From: Arcanobacterium_A bovis | Lineage (GTDB): Bacteria; Actinomycetota; Actinomycetes; Actinomycetales; Actinomycetaceae | Direction: 5' to 3' (one strand) | DNA length: 64,000 bases | NCBI RefSeq assembly: GCF_042655305.1 | Contig: NZ_JBHSLR010000009.1 | In this document: positions 44,684 to 53,867 of the stretch, one piece after another | Layout: each line of letters starts with the position of its first letter | Numbering within the stretch: position 1 is the first letter of the stretch | Program-made: the position numbers and the translations under genes | The notes under the pieces: generated by a model | The model's input: only the letters and a program-made list of their open reading frames with translations | Told to the model about the DNA's origin: nothing | The model's database searches: none

Positions 44684-46534
44684 GTGAGGCCATTTGACCC
44701 GCGGCTAATAAAATACGCCAAAGAAACGAGAAGTTATATTCTCTTTCTGGTGCTCGTCGGTTTCGTACAAACTCTCCTGATTGCCACACAAACTATTTTG
44801 CTGGCAGCAGCTTTGAGCCCAATTTTCTATGGCACGGGAACTATCACGGACACCGCATTTTATATCGCTTGGATCGGAATTATTTTCGCCATTCGTGCCG
44901 GTCTTGACTATCTACAAAGAGCCTACGGTCACCGCTCTGCTATTCGCGTGATCTCCTCCTTACGCACAGCTGTGCTTGATCACAGTGGCCAACTCGGCAT
45001 CCGCTGGCTCTCAGAAGGAAACACTGCCCGAGTAGTCACACTTGCCACGCGCGGTCTCGATGATCTTGAAGCCTATTTCGTATCCTTCCTCCCCCAGCTA
45101 TTCCTGTGCGTAACAACAATCCCGGTACTCATTGCGATAATTTTCTATCTCGATTGGCTATCTGCAATCGCCATCGTGCTGTGTATCCCACTCATTCCAA
45201 TTTTTATGATCCTCATCGGCAAGCTCACCTCGAAATATTCGAGCCAGCGCCTAAAATCCATGCAAAAACTCGGCACACAGCTTCTGGATTTACTCGCCGG
45301 TTTGTCAACGCTCAAAGCACTTGGACGAGAAAAAGGACCTCGCCAGCGCGTAAAGATGCTCGGTGAGGCTTTCGCCGAAAAAACTATGCAAACGCTCTAC
45401 GTGGCTTTTCTATCAGGTGCCGCGCTCGAATTTTTGGACACCCTCTCCACCGCGATCGTTGCAGTCGAGATAGGATTCCGCATGGTGGGCGGCAACGTGC
45501 TGCTCTTCACCGGCCTTGTAGTAATTATGCTCACCCCAGAAGTATTCAAACCGCTGCGGGAAGTTGGCACCCAGTTCCACGCCTCAGCTGACGGCATCGC
45601 TGCTGCTGAACAGGCATTTACCATTCTCGAAGAAGATTTAGCACCGGCGGAACGTACAACCCAGTGCCCTGATCTTAGCAGTAGTCAAATTTCGTTTGGT
45701 GATCTCGGCATCTATGCTCCGGGCAGAGCTACGGTGGCACCTGCGCATCTCGATGCGGTGATTGAGCCTGGATCTATTACCATCTTGCGAGGAGCGTCCG
45801 GAGCAGGAAAAACAACTGCTGTGCATGCCCTGCTTGGCATGATTAGTCCTGACGAAGGAGAGATCACTGTCAACTCGGTGCCTTTGAGCCGTATCGATCT
45901 TTCGTCGTTATGGGAGCAAATTACGTGGGTACCACAGCGACCTGTGCTCGTACCAGGTACGATCCTTGAAAATCTCGACGCCGAATCACTCACTTCGCGT
46001 CCATCACTCACCTCATCGTCGAGTTCCACCGTCCCTTCCAATGCCTCCAAGCCCATCAATTCATCGACTTCCTCCGATACTAGAAAGCTCGAAAACGCCG
46101 CCCAACAAACTGGTTTCATCGACGTCGTTCGCTCGCTTCCCGATGGGTGGAACACCGTGATCGGACAGGGCGGAGTGGGTCTCTCGGTAGGACAACGTCA
46201 GCGCTTGGCGCTCACCCGAGCTTTGCTGAACGAAACGCCGCTTGTGATTCTCGACGAGCCCTCCGCGCACCTTGATGCCACAAGTGAAGAATATGTGCGT
46301 CATGTGATCGAAAGTCTAAAAGCACAAGGAAAAACCGTACTCGTAATCGCACACCGCGCAGGTCTCACCAAAATCGCCGATTCAGTCATCGAAGTTCAGA
46401 GTGCCAGCCGAAATATCGATGCGACACTAGCCTTGGAGCTGCAAGAACAACGCGACACCTCCGTCTATGCTCAAGCAGTGCGAAAAATCGATTACGCGCT
46501 CCCGCAAGCCTGGGAAAATGAGGGGCAGAACTGA
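44684..46534 (+). CDS. cydD: Thiol reductant ABC exporter subunit CydD
   Basis: A 616-residue ABC half-transporter exporting glutathione/cysteine-type thiols and needed for bd oxidase assembly. The membrane domain spans about 20-320. Walker A is GASGAGKTT, the signature is LSVGQRQR, and Walker B is LVILDEPSAHLD. An unusual Ser/Thr-rich insert of about 35-40 residues (about 430-468) sits between the Q-loop (TWVPQRPVLVPGT) and the signature. GTG start with GAGGAG upstream. It abuts cydC (TGATG). Confidence 0.93.
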   Translation: MRPFDPRLIKYAKETRSYILFLVLVGFVQTLLIATQTILLAAALSPIFYGTGTITDTAFYIAWIGIIFAIRAGLDYLQRAYGHRSAIRVISSLRTAVLDHSGQLGIRWLSEGNTARVVTLATRGLDDLEAYFVSFLPQLFLCVTTIPVLIAIIFYLDWLSAIAIVLCIPLIPIFMILIGKLTSKYSSQRLKSMQKLGTQLLDLLAGLSTLKALGREKGPRQRVKMLGEAFAEKTMQTLYVAFLSGAALEFLDTLSTAIVAVEIGFRMVGGNVLLFTGLVVIMLTPEVFKPLREVGTQFHASADGIAAAEQAFTILEEDLAPAERTTQCPDLSSSQISFGDLGIYAPGRATVAPAHLDAVIEPGSITILRGASGAGKTTAVHALLGMISPDEGEITVNSVPLSRIDLSSLWEQITWVPQRPVLVPGTILENLDAESLTSRPSLTSSSSSTVPSNASKPINSSTSSDTRKLENAAQQTGFIDVVRSLPDGWNTVIGQGGVGLSVGQRQRLALTRALLNETPLVILDEPSAHLDATSEEYVRHVIESLKAQGKTVLVIAHRAGLTKIADSVIEVQSASRNIDATLALELQEQRDTSVYAQAVRKIDYALPQAWENEGQN

Positions 46535-48327
46535 TGCAATCACTATCCAAAGGAAACAAAGCCATTACCGAGGCCGAACGCCAAGCCCTCAAAGATGCCC
46601 TCAAACTGCTTGATATCGACAAAAAACGCTTTGCGCTCTCTACACTTTTCGGCACCGGCGCCGTTGGTTCAGGAATCGGGCTCGGAGCCGTATCGGCTTG
46701 GCTTATTGCGCGCGCAGCCCAACTTCCTCCAGTACTCGATCTCTCAGTGGCTGCCACCGGCGTACGCGCATTCGGCGTTGGGAAAGCAATATTTCGCTAT
46801 GTTGAGCGTATTTCTTCGCATTGGATTGCACTCAACGGTATGGCACGTATCCGCACCGAAGTTTATTCACAGCTCGCCAATTCACCAACCGATGTCGTCA
46901 CTTCAATCAGGCGTGGTGACCTTCTCGCACGCACTGGAACGGACGTCGACGAGCTAGGAAATGTGGTAGTAAAATCTTTACTTCCTGCAGCTGTTGCAGT
47001 GTTCACCAGTATCATCGCAGTTGCGATCGTGGCCTCATTATCGCCGCTCATCGGCGTGATTCTGGCCTTAATGCTCCTTGCCGACGGTGTGATCGCTCCG
47101 TTACTTTCCATGCGTGGAGCTCGGCAAGCTGAAATCGATCAGATTCAAAATCGTGCACGTCTCAATGCCTCAGCACTGACGATGCTCGAATCCGCTGCTG
47201 AGCTGCGCGTGAACGGAAAACTTGCCGATGCCAAACGCACACAGCAGTCCATCGAAGCCGATATTCAAAAGAATCGTGATGCATCAGCTAAGCCACAGGC
47301 TTTAGCTGGAATTATCGGAATTCTTGCGATGGGGATTTCTATCGTAAGTGCACTTGTTATAGGCACTATACAAGTACAACAAGGCGCGCTTTCAACCATT
47401 AACCTCGTGGTTTGCACTCTCACTCCCCTTGCGGCCTTTGAAGCCACTCAGAAGCTCTCGGATGCAGGAATTCAGCTGGTGCGATCAGCTCAAGCTGCAC
47501 TTCGCGTGATGGAACTCCTCAACCGAGCACACACCAACGTTGATGCAACTAAACGCAACGCAACGACGTCATACACGTCGTCGAACGCTGGCAGCCTCGC
47601 CGCCCAAGACCTTATCGTCGGTTGGCAAGATGGCGCAGATATTGCTGGCCCTATATCACTTGAGCTGCATGCAGGAAAGTCTATTGCAATCGTGGGAGCC
47701 TCAGGGATTGGCAAATCTACCTTGCTTTATACTTTGGCGGGAATGCTCACTCCCCATGCAGGGACTGTTACGTTGGATGGTCAGCCTGTTCACGAGATTG
47801 CGCGCGAAGATATTTCACGCCACCTCATTCTCACCGCTGAGGATGCCCATATCTTCGAGACTTCCGTGCTCGAAAATATTCGCGTGGCGAGAGCTGATGT
47901 GGATGAGCAAGAAGCGATCGCTTTGCTGAAAAGAGCAGGTCTAGCACAATGGCTGGCAGACCTTCCTGACGGCGTTCACACCGTCGTCGGTACCGATGCA
48001 CAGACGATCTCTGGTGGAGAACGACGCCGGTTGCTTCTGGCGCGTGCGCTCGCTTCTGGCGCCCAGTTCTTGTTACTTGACGAGCCTGGCGAACATCTCG
48101 ATGCCGATACTGCCGACGCGCTCATCCATGATTTACTTCAAACCAGCAAAACTGAAAATAGCACAGGAATCGTACTCGTCACGCACCGACTCAGCGCCCT
48201 CAATAGTGCTGATGAAGTGATCTTATTAGGTAATTCCCCAGCACAGATTATCGCCCGTGGCACACACGAAGAATTGCTCAATACCATTGATACTTATCGG
48301 TGGTCTGTTGAGCAGGAAGAGGAGTGA
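46534..48327 (+). CDS. cydC: Thiol reductant ABC exporter subunit CydC
   Basis: A 597-residue second half of the CydDC exporter. The transmembrane domain is at about 35-310. Walker A is GASGIGKST, the signature is ISGGERRR, and Walker B is FLLLDEPGEHLD. The start codon overlaps the cydD stop by 1 nt. The sensor kinase gene follows after 6 nt. Confidence 0.94.
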   Translation: MQSLSKGNKAITEAERQALKDALKLLDIDKKRFALSTLFGTGAVGSGIGLGAVSAWLIARAAQLPPVLDLSVAATGVRAFGVGKAIFRYVERISSHWIALNGMARIRTEVYSQLANSPTDVVTSIRRGDLLARTGTDVDELGNVVVKSLLPAAVAVFTSIIAVAIVASLSPLIGVILALMLLADGVIAPLLSMRGARQAEIDQIQNRARLNASALTMLESAAELRVNGKLADAKRTQQSIEADIQKNRDASAKPQALAGIIGILAMGISIVSALVIGTIQVQQGALSTINLVVCTLTPLAAFEATQKLSDAGIQLVRSAQAALRVMELLNRAHTNVDATKRNATTSYTSSNAGSLAAQDLIVGWQDGADIAGPISLELHAGKSIAIVGASGIGKSTLLYTLAGMLTPHAGTVTLDGQPVHEIAREDISRHLILTAEDAHIFETSVLENIRVARADVDEQEAIALLKRAGLAQWLADLPDGVHTVVGTDAQTISGGERRRLLLARALASGAQFLLLDEPGEHLDADTADALIHDLLQTSKTENSTGIVLVTHRLSALNSADEVILLGNSPAQIIARGTHEELLNTIDTYRWSVEQEEE

Positions 48328-48333
48328 TCCCCT

Positions 48334-49974
48334 ATGACTCATTGTTCGATATCAGATGTTTTACTGAAAGCTCTTGAACTCACCGGAAAGCTGGATCGAC
48401 GCTCGGCACTTCAGTATTTTGTCGATACCGCCCGCGAGCTTACCGGCGCACGGTATTCCGCGTTGGGCGTGCTTGATTCACATGGCGAGACAGTAGAATT
48501 TTTCCAATCCGGCTTTCCTGATACCTTAGTTGGATCAATCGGCCAGCCACCACGCGGGCACGGGTTATTCGCCGATATTCCTGCACACGGCTACCTAAAA
48601 ATCAACGATCTTGTCCAGTACTTGCACCTTTCTGGCTACCCAGACGGGCATCCGCGTATGCGGAATTTTCTTGGCGTCATTGTTCCTGTCAACGAGCAGA
48701 TTTGGGGTCGGCTCTATTTGGCCGATAAGGAATCCGGTTTCACTGATGAAGACGGAAAAAATATGGAGCTATTTGCCCAAGCTGCCGCCATTGCTGTGAA
48801 AAACTCGCGGCTCTATGCTGAATCCCAAAACCGAGCCAGATGGCTTGCTTCCTCGCAAAACATTGTTTCTTCGCTTCTAGAAGGTTCCGACGAAGAAGAG
48901 GCTCTCCAGGTTATCGCTGAGCAAATGCGAATTGCAGCTAAAGCAGATAATGCACTTATGATTCTTCCCTCTATCCAAGACACATGGGTGTGCGAAATCG
49001 TGGCAGGTGAAGGAGCTAGTGATTTCCTCGGCGTAAACTTCCCTCGCTCAGGTCGAGCTCAAACTGTCATTCGCGAGCAGGCAGGCGTGGTTATTGATTC
49101 GATGCAACGCCTTTCAGTAGTACGAGTAGAACAATTGCGGCGTTTTGGTGCGGCCCTATACGCACCGCTCGTGTCGAAAGGTATCGGACTCGGCGTCATT
49201 ATTCTGTTGCGCAAACCAGGGCAAAGCGAATTTGATCTCCACGATCTTTCCATGGCTGAAAATGTGGCCAAGCAGGCTGCTATCGCGCTTGAACTTGCAG
49301 ATGCCCGCCACTCCAAAGAGCTCGCGGCAGAGCTTGACGAGCGAGCACGCATTTCGCGCGATCTGCATGATCTTGCGATTCAACAGCTCTTTGCCTCGGG
49401 CATGCATATTACCGCTGTAAAAGAGGATCTCGGCGAAAAGGTTGATTCGCCAGAAATCTCCCAAGCCCTCGATAATGCCATCTGGGCAATTGATGAATCT
49501 GTATCGCAGATCCGTAAGATCGTGCAGTCTCTACGCGACGATTCTTCGCCAGCGGCACTCGTGGATCGTCTCCAACACGAAACTTCGGTAGCCTTGCAGT
49601 CCCTTGGTTTTGCCCCATCGTTGCTCATCACTTGGCATGGGGAGACGATTGACGAAGATTTCGATGTCACACGCATCGATAACGCAGTCGGCTCAGATGT
49701 TTCGGACGACGTCGTGGCGGTAGTTCGCGAAGGCTTGAGTAACGTGGCGCGACATGCGCATGCCTCGTCGGTGTCAGTCGAGGTAAGCGTCACCGCCGAT
49801 GTGATCCAGGTTTGTGTGATTGACGACGGCGTGGGGCTCGCGCCATCGCTCTCGCGCCGCTCTGGTCTTTCCAATTTGGCGGCTCGAGCGCGACGTCATC
49901 ATGGAGATTTTGAAATCGGACCTGATCCGGAAACAGGCAAACTCAAGATGTGCTGGCAAGCGTCCTTGAGGTAG
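48334..49974 (+). CDS. Two-GAF sensor histidine kinase, DosS/DosT (DevS)-like
   Basis: A 546-residue soluble kinase. GAF-1 is at about 20-165, GAF-2 at about 185-325, the HisKA_3 domain holds phospho-His345 in RISRDLHDLAIQQLF, and the HATPase has REGLSNVARHAHAS and DDGVGLAP. In GAF-1, GYPDGHPRMRNFLGV aligns with the haem-ligand segment of mycobacterial DosS/DosT, with His106 in the proximal-ligand position. It is therefore a likely haem-based O2, CO/NO or redox sensor. It ends the cyd operon and meets its probable partner tail to tail. Confidence 0.88.
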   Translation: MTHCSISDVLLKALELTGKLDRRSALQYFVDTARELTGARYSALGVLDSHGETVEFFQSGFPDTLVGSIGQPPRGHGLFADIPAHGYLKINDLVQYLHLSGYPDGHPRMRNFLGVIVPVNEQIWGRLYLADKESGFTDEDGKNMELFAQAAAIAVKNSRLYAESQNRARWLASSQNIVSSLLEGSDEEEALQVIAEQMRIAAKADNALMILPSIQDTWVCEIVAGEGASDFLGVNFPRSGRAQTVIREQAGVVIDSMQRLSVVRVEQLRRFGAALYAPLVSKGIGLGVIILLRKPGQSEFDLHDLSMAENVAKQAAIALELADARHSKELAAELDERARISRDLHDLAIQQLFASGMHITAVKEDLGEKVDSPEISQALDNAIWAIDESVSQIRKIVQSLRDDSSPAALVDRLQHETSVALQSLGFAPSLLITWHGETIDEDFDVTRIDNAVGSDVSDDVVAVVREGLSNVARHAHASSVSVEVSVTADVIQVCVIDDGVGLAPSLSRRSGLSNLAARARRHHGDFEIGPDPETGKLKMCWQASLR

Positions 49975-49977
49975 AAA

Positions 49978-50631
49978 TCAATTTGCCTGATTACGCCATC
50001 CTGCTGCACGCTGACCTGCCACCCAAGCAGCCACCTGCGTGCGGCGTTGCATACCCATCTTGGCCAACAACGACGTGATGTGGTTCTTCACTGTTTTCTC
50101 TGCTACGCCAAGCTTTTCGCCGATTTCACGGTTGGAGAGTCCATCACCGATGAGGTCGAGAACCTTGCGCTCCGAAGGAGTCAATTCAGCCGTTGGATCG
50201 TCATGGTCCGCACGACGGCGCGTCACAGTGCGCTCATCAAGGAGAACTCGACCGTTAGCAACCGCTCGAATCACTTCGGTGATCTCTGCACCGCGCACTG
50301 ATTTGAGCAGGTAGGCTTTTGCTCCTGCTTCCAAAGATTCTGACAGCGCGTCGTCGTCGTCAAAAGAGGTGAGCACGATGCAACGAGTGCTCGGAGAACG
50401 CTCGCTGAGCTGCTCGATAATATCGATGCCCGTGCCATCTGGGAGACGAAGATCAACAAGTGCAACCTCAGGATTCATCAGTTCTGCACGGCGCACAGCT
50501 TCAGCAACCGTTCCTGCCTCTGCAATAACTTTCAATCCTTCTGCACGATCAACCACTTCAGCGATACCGCGACGCACAACTTCGTGATCGTCGATAATCA
50601 TCACATTGACTACGCCATTTTCTTCAGTCAC
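49978..50631 (-). CDS. LuxR/NarL-type response regulator, DosR-like
   Basis: A 217-residue regulator. The receiver domain (about 8-125) has Asp14/Asp15, phospho-acceptor Asp60 in LVDLRLPDGTG, and Lys near 110 in YLLKS. The LuxR-type helix-turn-helix (about 150-210) includes LTPSERKVLDLIGDGLSNRE and AEKTVKNHITSLLAKMGMQR, very close to DosR. GTG start with AGGAAAA upstream. It lies 12 nt after mutM, so it is probably transcribed with the recG-mutM operon rather than with the kinase. Confidence 0.92.
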   Translation of the reverse strand: MTEENGVVNVMIIDDHEVVRRGIAEVVDRAEGLKVIAEAGTVAEAVRRAELMNPEVALVDLRLPDGTGIDIIEQLSERSPSTRCIVLTSFDDDDALSESLEAGAKAYLLKSVRGAEITEVIRAVANGRVLLDERTVTRRRADHDDPTAELTPSERKVLDLIGDGLSNREIGEKLGVAEKTVKNHITSLLAKMGMQRRTQVAAWVAGQRAAGWRNQAN

Positions 50632-50643
50632 AGATTTTCCTAA

Positions 50644-51498
50644 CTATGGTCGAGTTTGACACTTTGGGCAAGAATACGATGATCTTCCCATAAACTTTTC
50701 TCTGATTAAAATTTTGCCACACCTTGGGCAAGCATGCCCATCTCGACCATAAACATTCAGCGATCGGGAAAAATATCCCGACGATCCATTCACATTCACA
50801 TAAAGAGAGTCAAAAGAAGTGCCACCCACTTCAACGGCACGGTTCATTAATTGCGCGCCGGCGTCAAAAACCTCACGGATCTTGTCAATTGGCAAATCGC
50901 ATGCTGGTAATGCTCCATGTACGCTCGCCAAAAATAGTGCTTCATCAGCGTAAATATTCCCAACCCCTGAGGCAAAACTCTGATCGAGAAGTAGAGTTTT
51001 TATACCAACCTTCTTGAGGCGGGCGCGGGCAGCCAAAGCGGAAAAATCACAATTAGGATCAAGGAGATCACGCCCTATATGAGTAGCCGAGATAGGGATT
51101 TCCTTACGCTCGCTTCCAAAACCACCAGTGTATCCGTCAGAAGTAGGCGCAAATTCATCGTCTCTGAGATAACCGAACGTACGCTGATCAACGAAATCGA
51201 GTGCCGATCCGTCGTCGAAATGGAATGTGGCACGTCGATGCTTAAAATCTCCACCGCCGATACGAAATTGGCCCGACATTCCCAAATGAGCCACTAAGCA
51301 ACGTTCGCCCAAATCGAACCACAAGAATTTTCCACGCCGCACTACAGCCGTCACCTGACTTCCTGTCAAATGAGCGAGGCCTTGTGGGGAATGACGAATC
51401 ACCCGTGTACCAAAAGTCTCGATACTCAAAATCCGTTTGCCGAGCACATGAGGCTCAAGACCACGGCGAATCGTCTCGACTTCCGGCAATTCAGGCAT
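50644..51498 (-). CDS. mutM: Formamidopyrimidine-DNA glycosylase
   Basis: A 284-residue Fpg removing 8-oxoguanine and formamidopyrimidines. The N-terminal PELPEVETIRRGL provides the catalytic Pro2/Glu3. LVAHLGMSGQF and the C-terminal zinc finger CPRCG...CPKCQ are intact. The ATG at 51498 overlaps the end of rnc by 8 nt; a longer in-frame extension through rnc is rejected. Confidence 0.96.
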   Translation of the reverse strand: MPELPEVETIRRGLEPHVLGKRILSIETFGTRVIRHSPQGLAHLTGSQVTAVVRRGKFLWFDLGERCLVAHLGMSGQFRIGGGDFKHRRATFHFDDGSALDFVDQRTFGYLRDDEFAPTSDGYTGGFGSERKEIPISATHIGRDLLDPNCDFSALAARARLKKVGIKTLLLDQSFASGVGNIYADEALFLASVHGALPACDLPIDKIREVFDAGAQLMNRAVEVGGTSFDSLYVNVNGSSGYFSRSLNVYGRDGHACPRCGKILIREKFMGRSSYSCPKCQTRP

Positions 51499-52195
51499 GA
51501 CCGAGCGGTTCTCCGCCGTCAAGTACGAAGTAGGCGTTTTGGCAGGCAGCGAGCTTAGCATTTTTTTGCGACGTCGCTTCTCCACTTCCCCACAAATTCT
51601 CACCAAAATACACGAAGGCGGTGTATTCGCGGGCGTGGTCAGGGCCGCGTCCTTCCATGCGGTATGAAATTTCCTCACGGATACCCATGGCACGCGCTTT
51701 TTCTTCGACGGCGGTGCGCCAGTCCAAAGCAGGTCCCATCTTCGTGGCATCTGCGATCTTTGGGTTAATATGCCGTTCGACGATCTCACGCGTCACATCG
51801 ATGCCGTGATCGAGATAAGTGGCTGCGATCAGCGCCTCGACCGTATCAGACAAAATCGAGTCTTTATTGCGACCACCGCTGCGCTCTTCGCCAATTCCAA
51901 GTCGCACATAGTCACCCACTCCGAGCTCACGGGCTACCTCAGCCAAAGCTCGTTCTGAAACAGCGGCAGATTTTATTTTCGACATATCCCCTTCGGTGGA
52001 ATCGTCGAAATCCTGAAAAATCCGATCCGCGGCATAAAAACCGAGCACTGAATCGCCGAGAAATTCGAGGCGCTCATTGTGCAAAGACTCGTGTTCAAAA
52101 GCCCAGGAGCGGTGCGTCAGAGCTAGCTCTAACAAGTCAGGAGCAATATCGACGCCCCATTTGGCAAGTAGCGGAGAACGATCTTTTTTATGCAT
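51491..52195 (-). CDS. rnc: Ribonuclease III
   Basis: A 234-residue dsRNA endonuclease. The signature NERLEFLGDSVLGFYAAD and the second acidic cluster in LSDTVEALIAA are present. The C-terminal dsRNA-binding domain is at about 165-230. It overlaps yceD upstream and mutM downstream by 8 nt each, which implies tight coupling. Confidence 0.96.
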   Translation of the reverse strand: MHKKDRSPLLAKWGVDIAPDLLELALTHRSWAFEHESLHNERLEFLGDSVLGFYAADRIFQDFDDSTEGDMSKIKSAAVSERALAEVARELGVGDYVRLGIGEERSGGRNKDSILSDTVEALIAATYLDHGIDVTREIVERHINPKIADATKMGPALDWRTAVEEKARAMGIREEISYRMEGRGPDHAREYTAFVYFGENLWGSGEATSQKNAKLAACQNAYFVLDGGEPLGHA

Positions 52196-52757
52196 TATTT
52201 TCTTTTACTTCGAGTTCAGCGGCGAGCGTAGCAAGGCCGTCAAAGCGTGGGTCAAGAAACTCATGGGCGTGATCAGCAGGCAAGTCATTCCAGCGTTCAC
52301 CACATTCTTGACACAATCCATCACAATCAGGCTCACACAAGGGAGTAAAAGGCATGCTGAGCACTAGAGCATCGCGCAAGATTGGCTCTAAATCTATATG
52401 ATCGTCTTCAATAAGTGGAAGATCATGAGCTTCCTCATCGCCTTCATCTTCCAAGGCCTTTGCACTTTCAGGATAAAACACCAGTTCAGCAACAGACTCT
52501 CGAACGTCGTCGTGCAAATCAATAAGGCACCGCGAGCAACGCCCCTGTAGCTGCGCATCAACGCTACCTTGCACGAGCACGCCTTCTTGCACCGATTGGA
52601 AAGACAAATCAGCTCGCAACTCGCTACCTGGAATTACTTCCATGAGCTCAATACCAAAATCTTGTGGCGTCTCAAAGACGTAGTCATGATGCCGAATCGA
52701 CCCCTCTTGACGAGGTAAATCCACTATCGACACCACAAAAGGAGATCGTAGATCCAC
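52188..52757 (-). CDS. yceD: YceD/DUF177 family protein
   Basis: A 189-residue member of the YceD family, normally coupled to rpmF and linked to 23S rRNA and ribosome metabolism. Cys motifs CSRC (about 64-67) and CEPDCDGLCQECG are retained. GTG start with AAAGGGG upstream. Unusually, no rpmF (bL32) gene follows: its stop overlaps the rnc start directly. Confidence 0.88.
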   Translation of the reverse strand: MDLRSPFVVSIVDLPRQEGSIRHHDYVFETPQDFGIELMEVIPGSELRADLSFQSVQEGVLVQGSVDAQLQGRCSRCLIDLHDDVRESVAELVFYPESAKALEDEGDEEAHDLPLIEDDHIDLEPILRDALVLSMPFTPLCEPDCDGLCQECGERWNDLPADHAHEFLDPRFDGLATLAAELEVKENNA

Positions 52758-52777
52758 GGTAGCGCCCCTTTCTCAAT

Positions 52778-52809
52778 AATCGTATTGTGCCTAAATCGTA
52801 TTGTGCCTA
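52778..52809. repeat. 16-bp perfect tandem duplication at the sepIVA stop
   Basis: AATCGTATTGTGCCTA occurs twice in direct succession (52778-52793, 52794-52809). The second copy contains the sepIVA stop codon on the minus strand. Confidence 0.9.
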
Positions 52810-53391
52810 TTCGTTTTCGAAATCGCCATCCTCGTCGTAGGCATCGCGAGCAGCGTCGTCGTCCCGGCGATCAGCAATCAAGCCACGTCCAGCCGCGATC
52901 TGATGCTGAATCGTATCGAGATTATTCTGGATCGTCACGAGCTCCTGAGCGAGATTCTCCAATGCCGCATCGGAATACTCATCGGCGCCACGCTTAACGC
53001 GATCCGCCTTAGATTTCGCCTCATCAAGAATACGCGCCGACTGCGATTTTGCCGCAATCGTAATCGCATCTTGTGACACAAGACGCGAAGCCTGCTCACG
53101 TGCTTCAGCCAAAATCTGATCGGCTTCCACATTAGCCTGTGCCACAATCTCTTCAGCACGCTCGCGCGCCTCATCTGAGACTGCAGCAGCATCTTGAAGC
53201 ACCGAGTCAGCTGCAACGATCTGCGAAGGCACAATATCCCGAGCAGTGCTGAGAAGATCCAAGATTTCACTGCGATTGACGAGCACAGAAGCCGAAAGTG
53301 GCATAGCTTTCGCGTTTTCGACTAGGCCAGTGATCTCCTCCAAGATCTCCAGCAGTGACGCTCCCGTTTCATCGATATTATGTGAGGTCAT
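52807..53391 (-). CDS. SepIVA-like septation coiled-coil protein
   Basis: A 194-residue soluble helical protein with DivIVA-like coiled coil (about 60-165; Ala/Glu-rich EAREQASRLV heptads) and an acidic Asp-rich tail. In Mycobacterium the gene directly before yceD-rnc-mutM encodes SepIVA, a division factor. Position, length and N-terminal SLLEILEEITGLVENAKAMP-like character match that protein. Function is inferred from synteny and fold. It overlaps coaD by 4 nt. Confidence 0.82.
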   Translation of the reverse strand: MTSHNIDETGASLLEILEEITGLVENAKAMPLSASVLVNRSEILDLLSTARDIVPSQIVAADSVLQDAAAVSDEARERAEEIVAQANVEADQILAEAREQASRLVSQDAITIAAKSQSARILDEAKSKADRVKRGADEYSDAALENLAQELVTIQNNLDTIQHQIAAGRGLIADRRDDDAARDAYDEDGDFENE

Positions 53392-53867
53392 TGTGATTCC
53401 ACTTTCTTCTTGAGTGCTAAAGCAACATTGTGCGGAACGAGATCCGCAATCGGTCCACCATGCGAGGCAATATCCTTAACGAACGACGACGCGACGTGCC
53501 CTAGCGCAGGATCTCCCATGATAAAGATCGTTTCGATACCCGACAAATGCCGGTTGAGCAAAGACATTGCCTGTTCAGCATCGTAATCTGCCGCGCCACG
53601 CAGACCTTTAACTATCGCCGCCGCGCCACGTTCAGCTGCAAAATCAGCGATGAGACCATCGACGAATTCAACGCTCACTCCGGGAATATCGCTCACCGCA
53701 CCTTGCGCCAAACTCAAGCGTTCGTCGTCGGAAAAAAAGTACTTCTTATGGGCATTGCGCGCAACAGCCACAATCACTTCGTCGAACATTCCTCGGGCGC
53801 GTCGAACCACGTCAACGTGCCCCGACGTGATGGGATCAAAAGATCCTGGACAAACAGCTATGGTCAT
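53388..53867 (-). CDS. coaD: Phosphopantetheine adenylyltransferase
   Basis: A 159-residue CoaD making dephospho-CoA from 4'-phosphopantetheine and ATP. PGSFDPITSGHVDVV contains the T/HxGH motif. AIVKGLRGAADYDAE and the C-terminal SSFVKDIASHGG are diagnostic. It overlaps both rsmD and sepIVA by 4 nt. Confidence 0.96.
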   Translation of the reverse strand: MTIAVCPGSFDPITSGHVDVVRRARGMFDEVIVAVARNAHKKYFFSDDERLSLAQGAVSDIPGVSVEFVDGLIADFAAERGAAAIVKGLRGAADYDAEQAMSLLNRHLSGIETIFIMGDPALGHVASSFVKDIASHGGPIADLVPHNVALALKKKVESQ

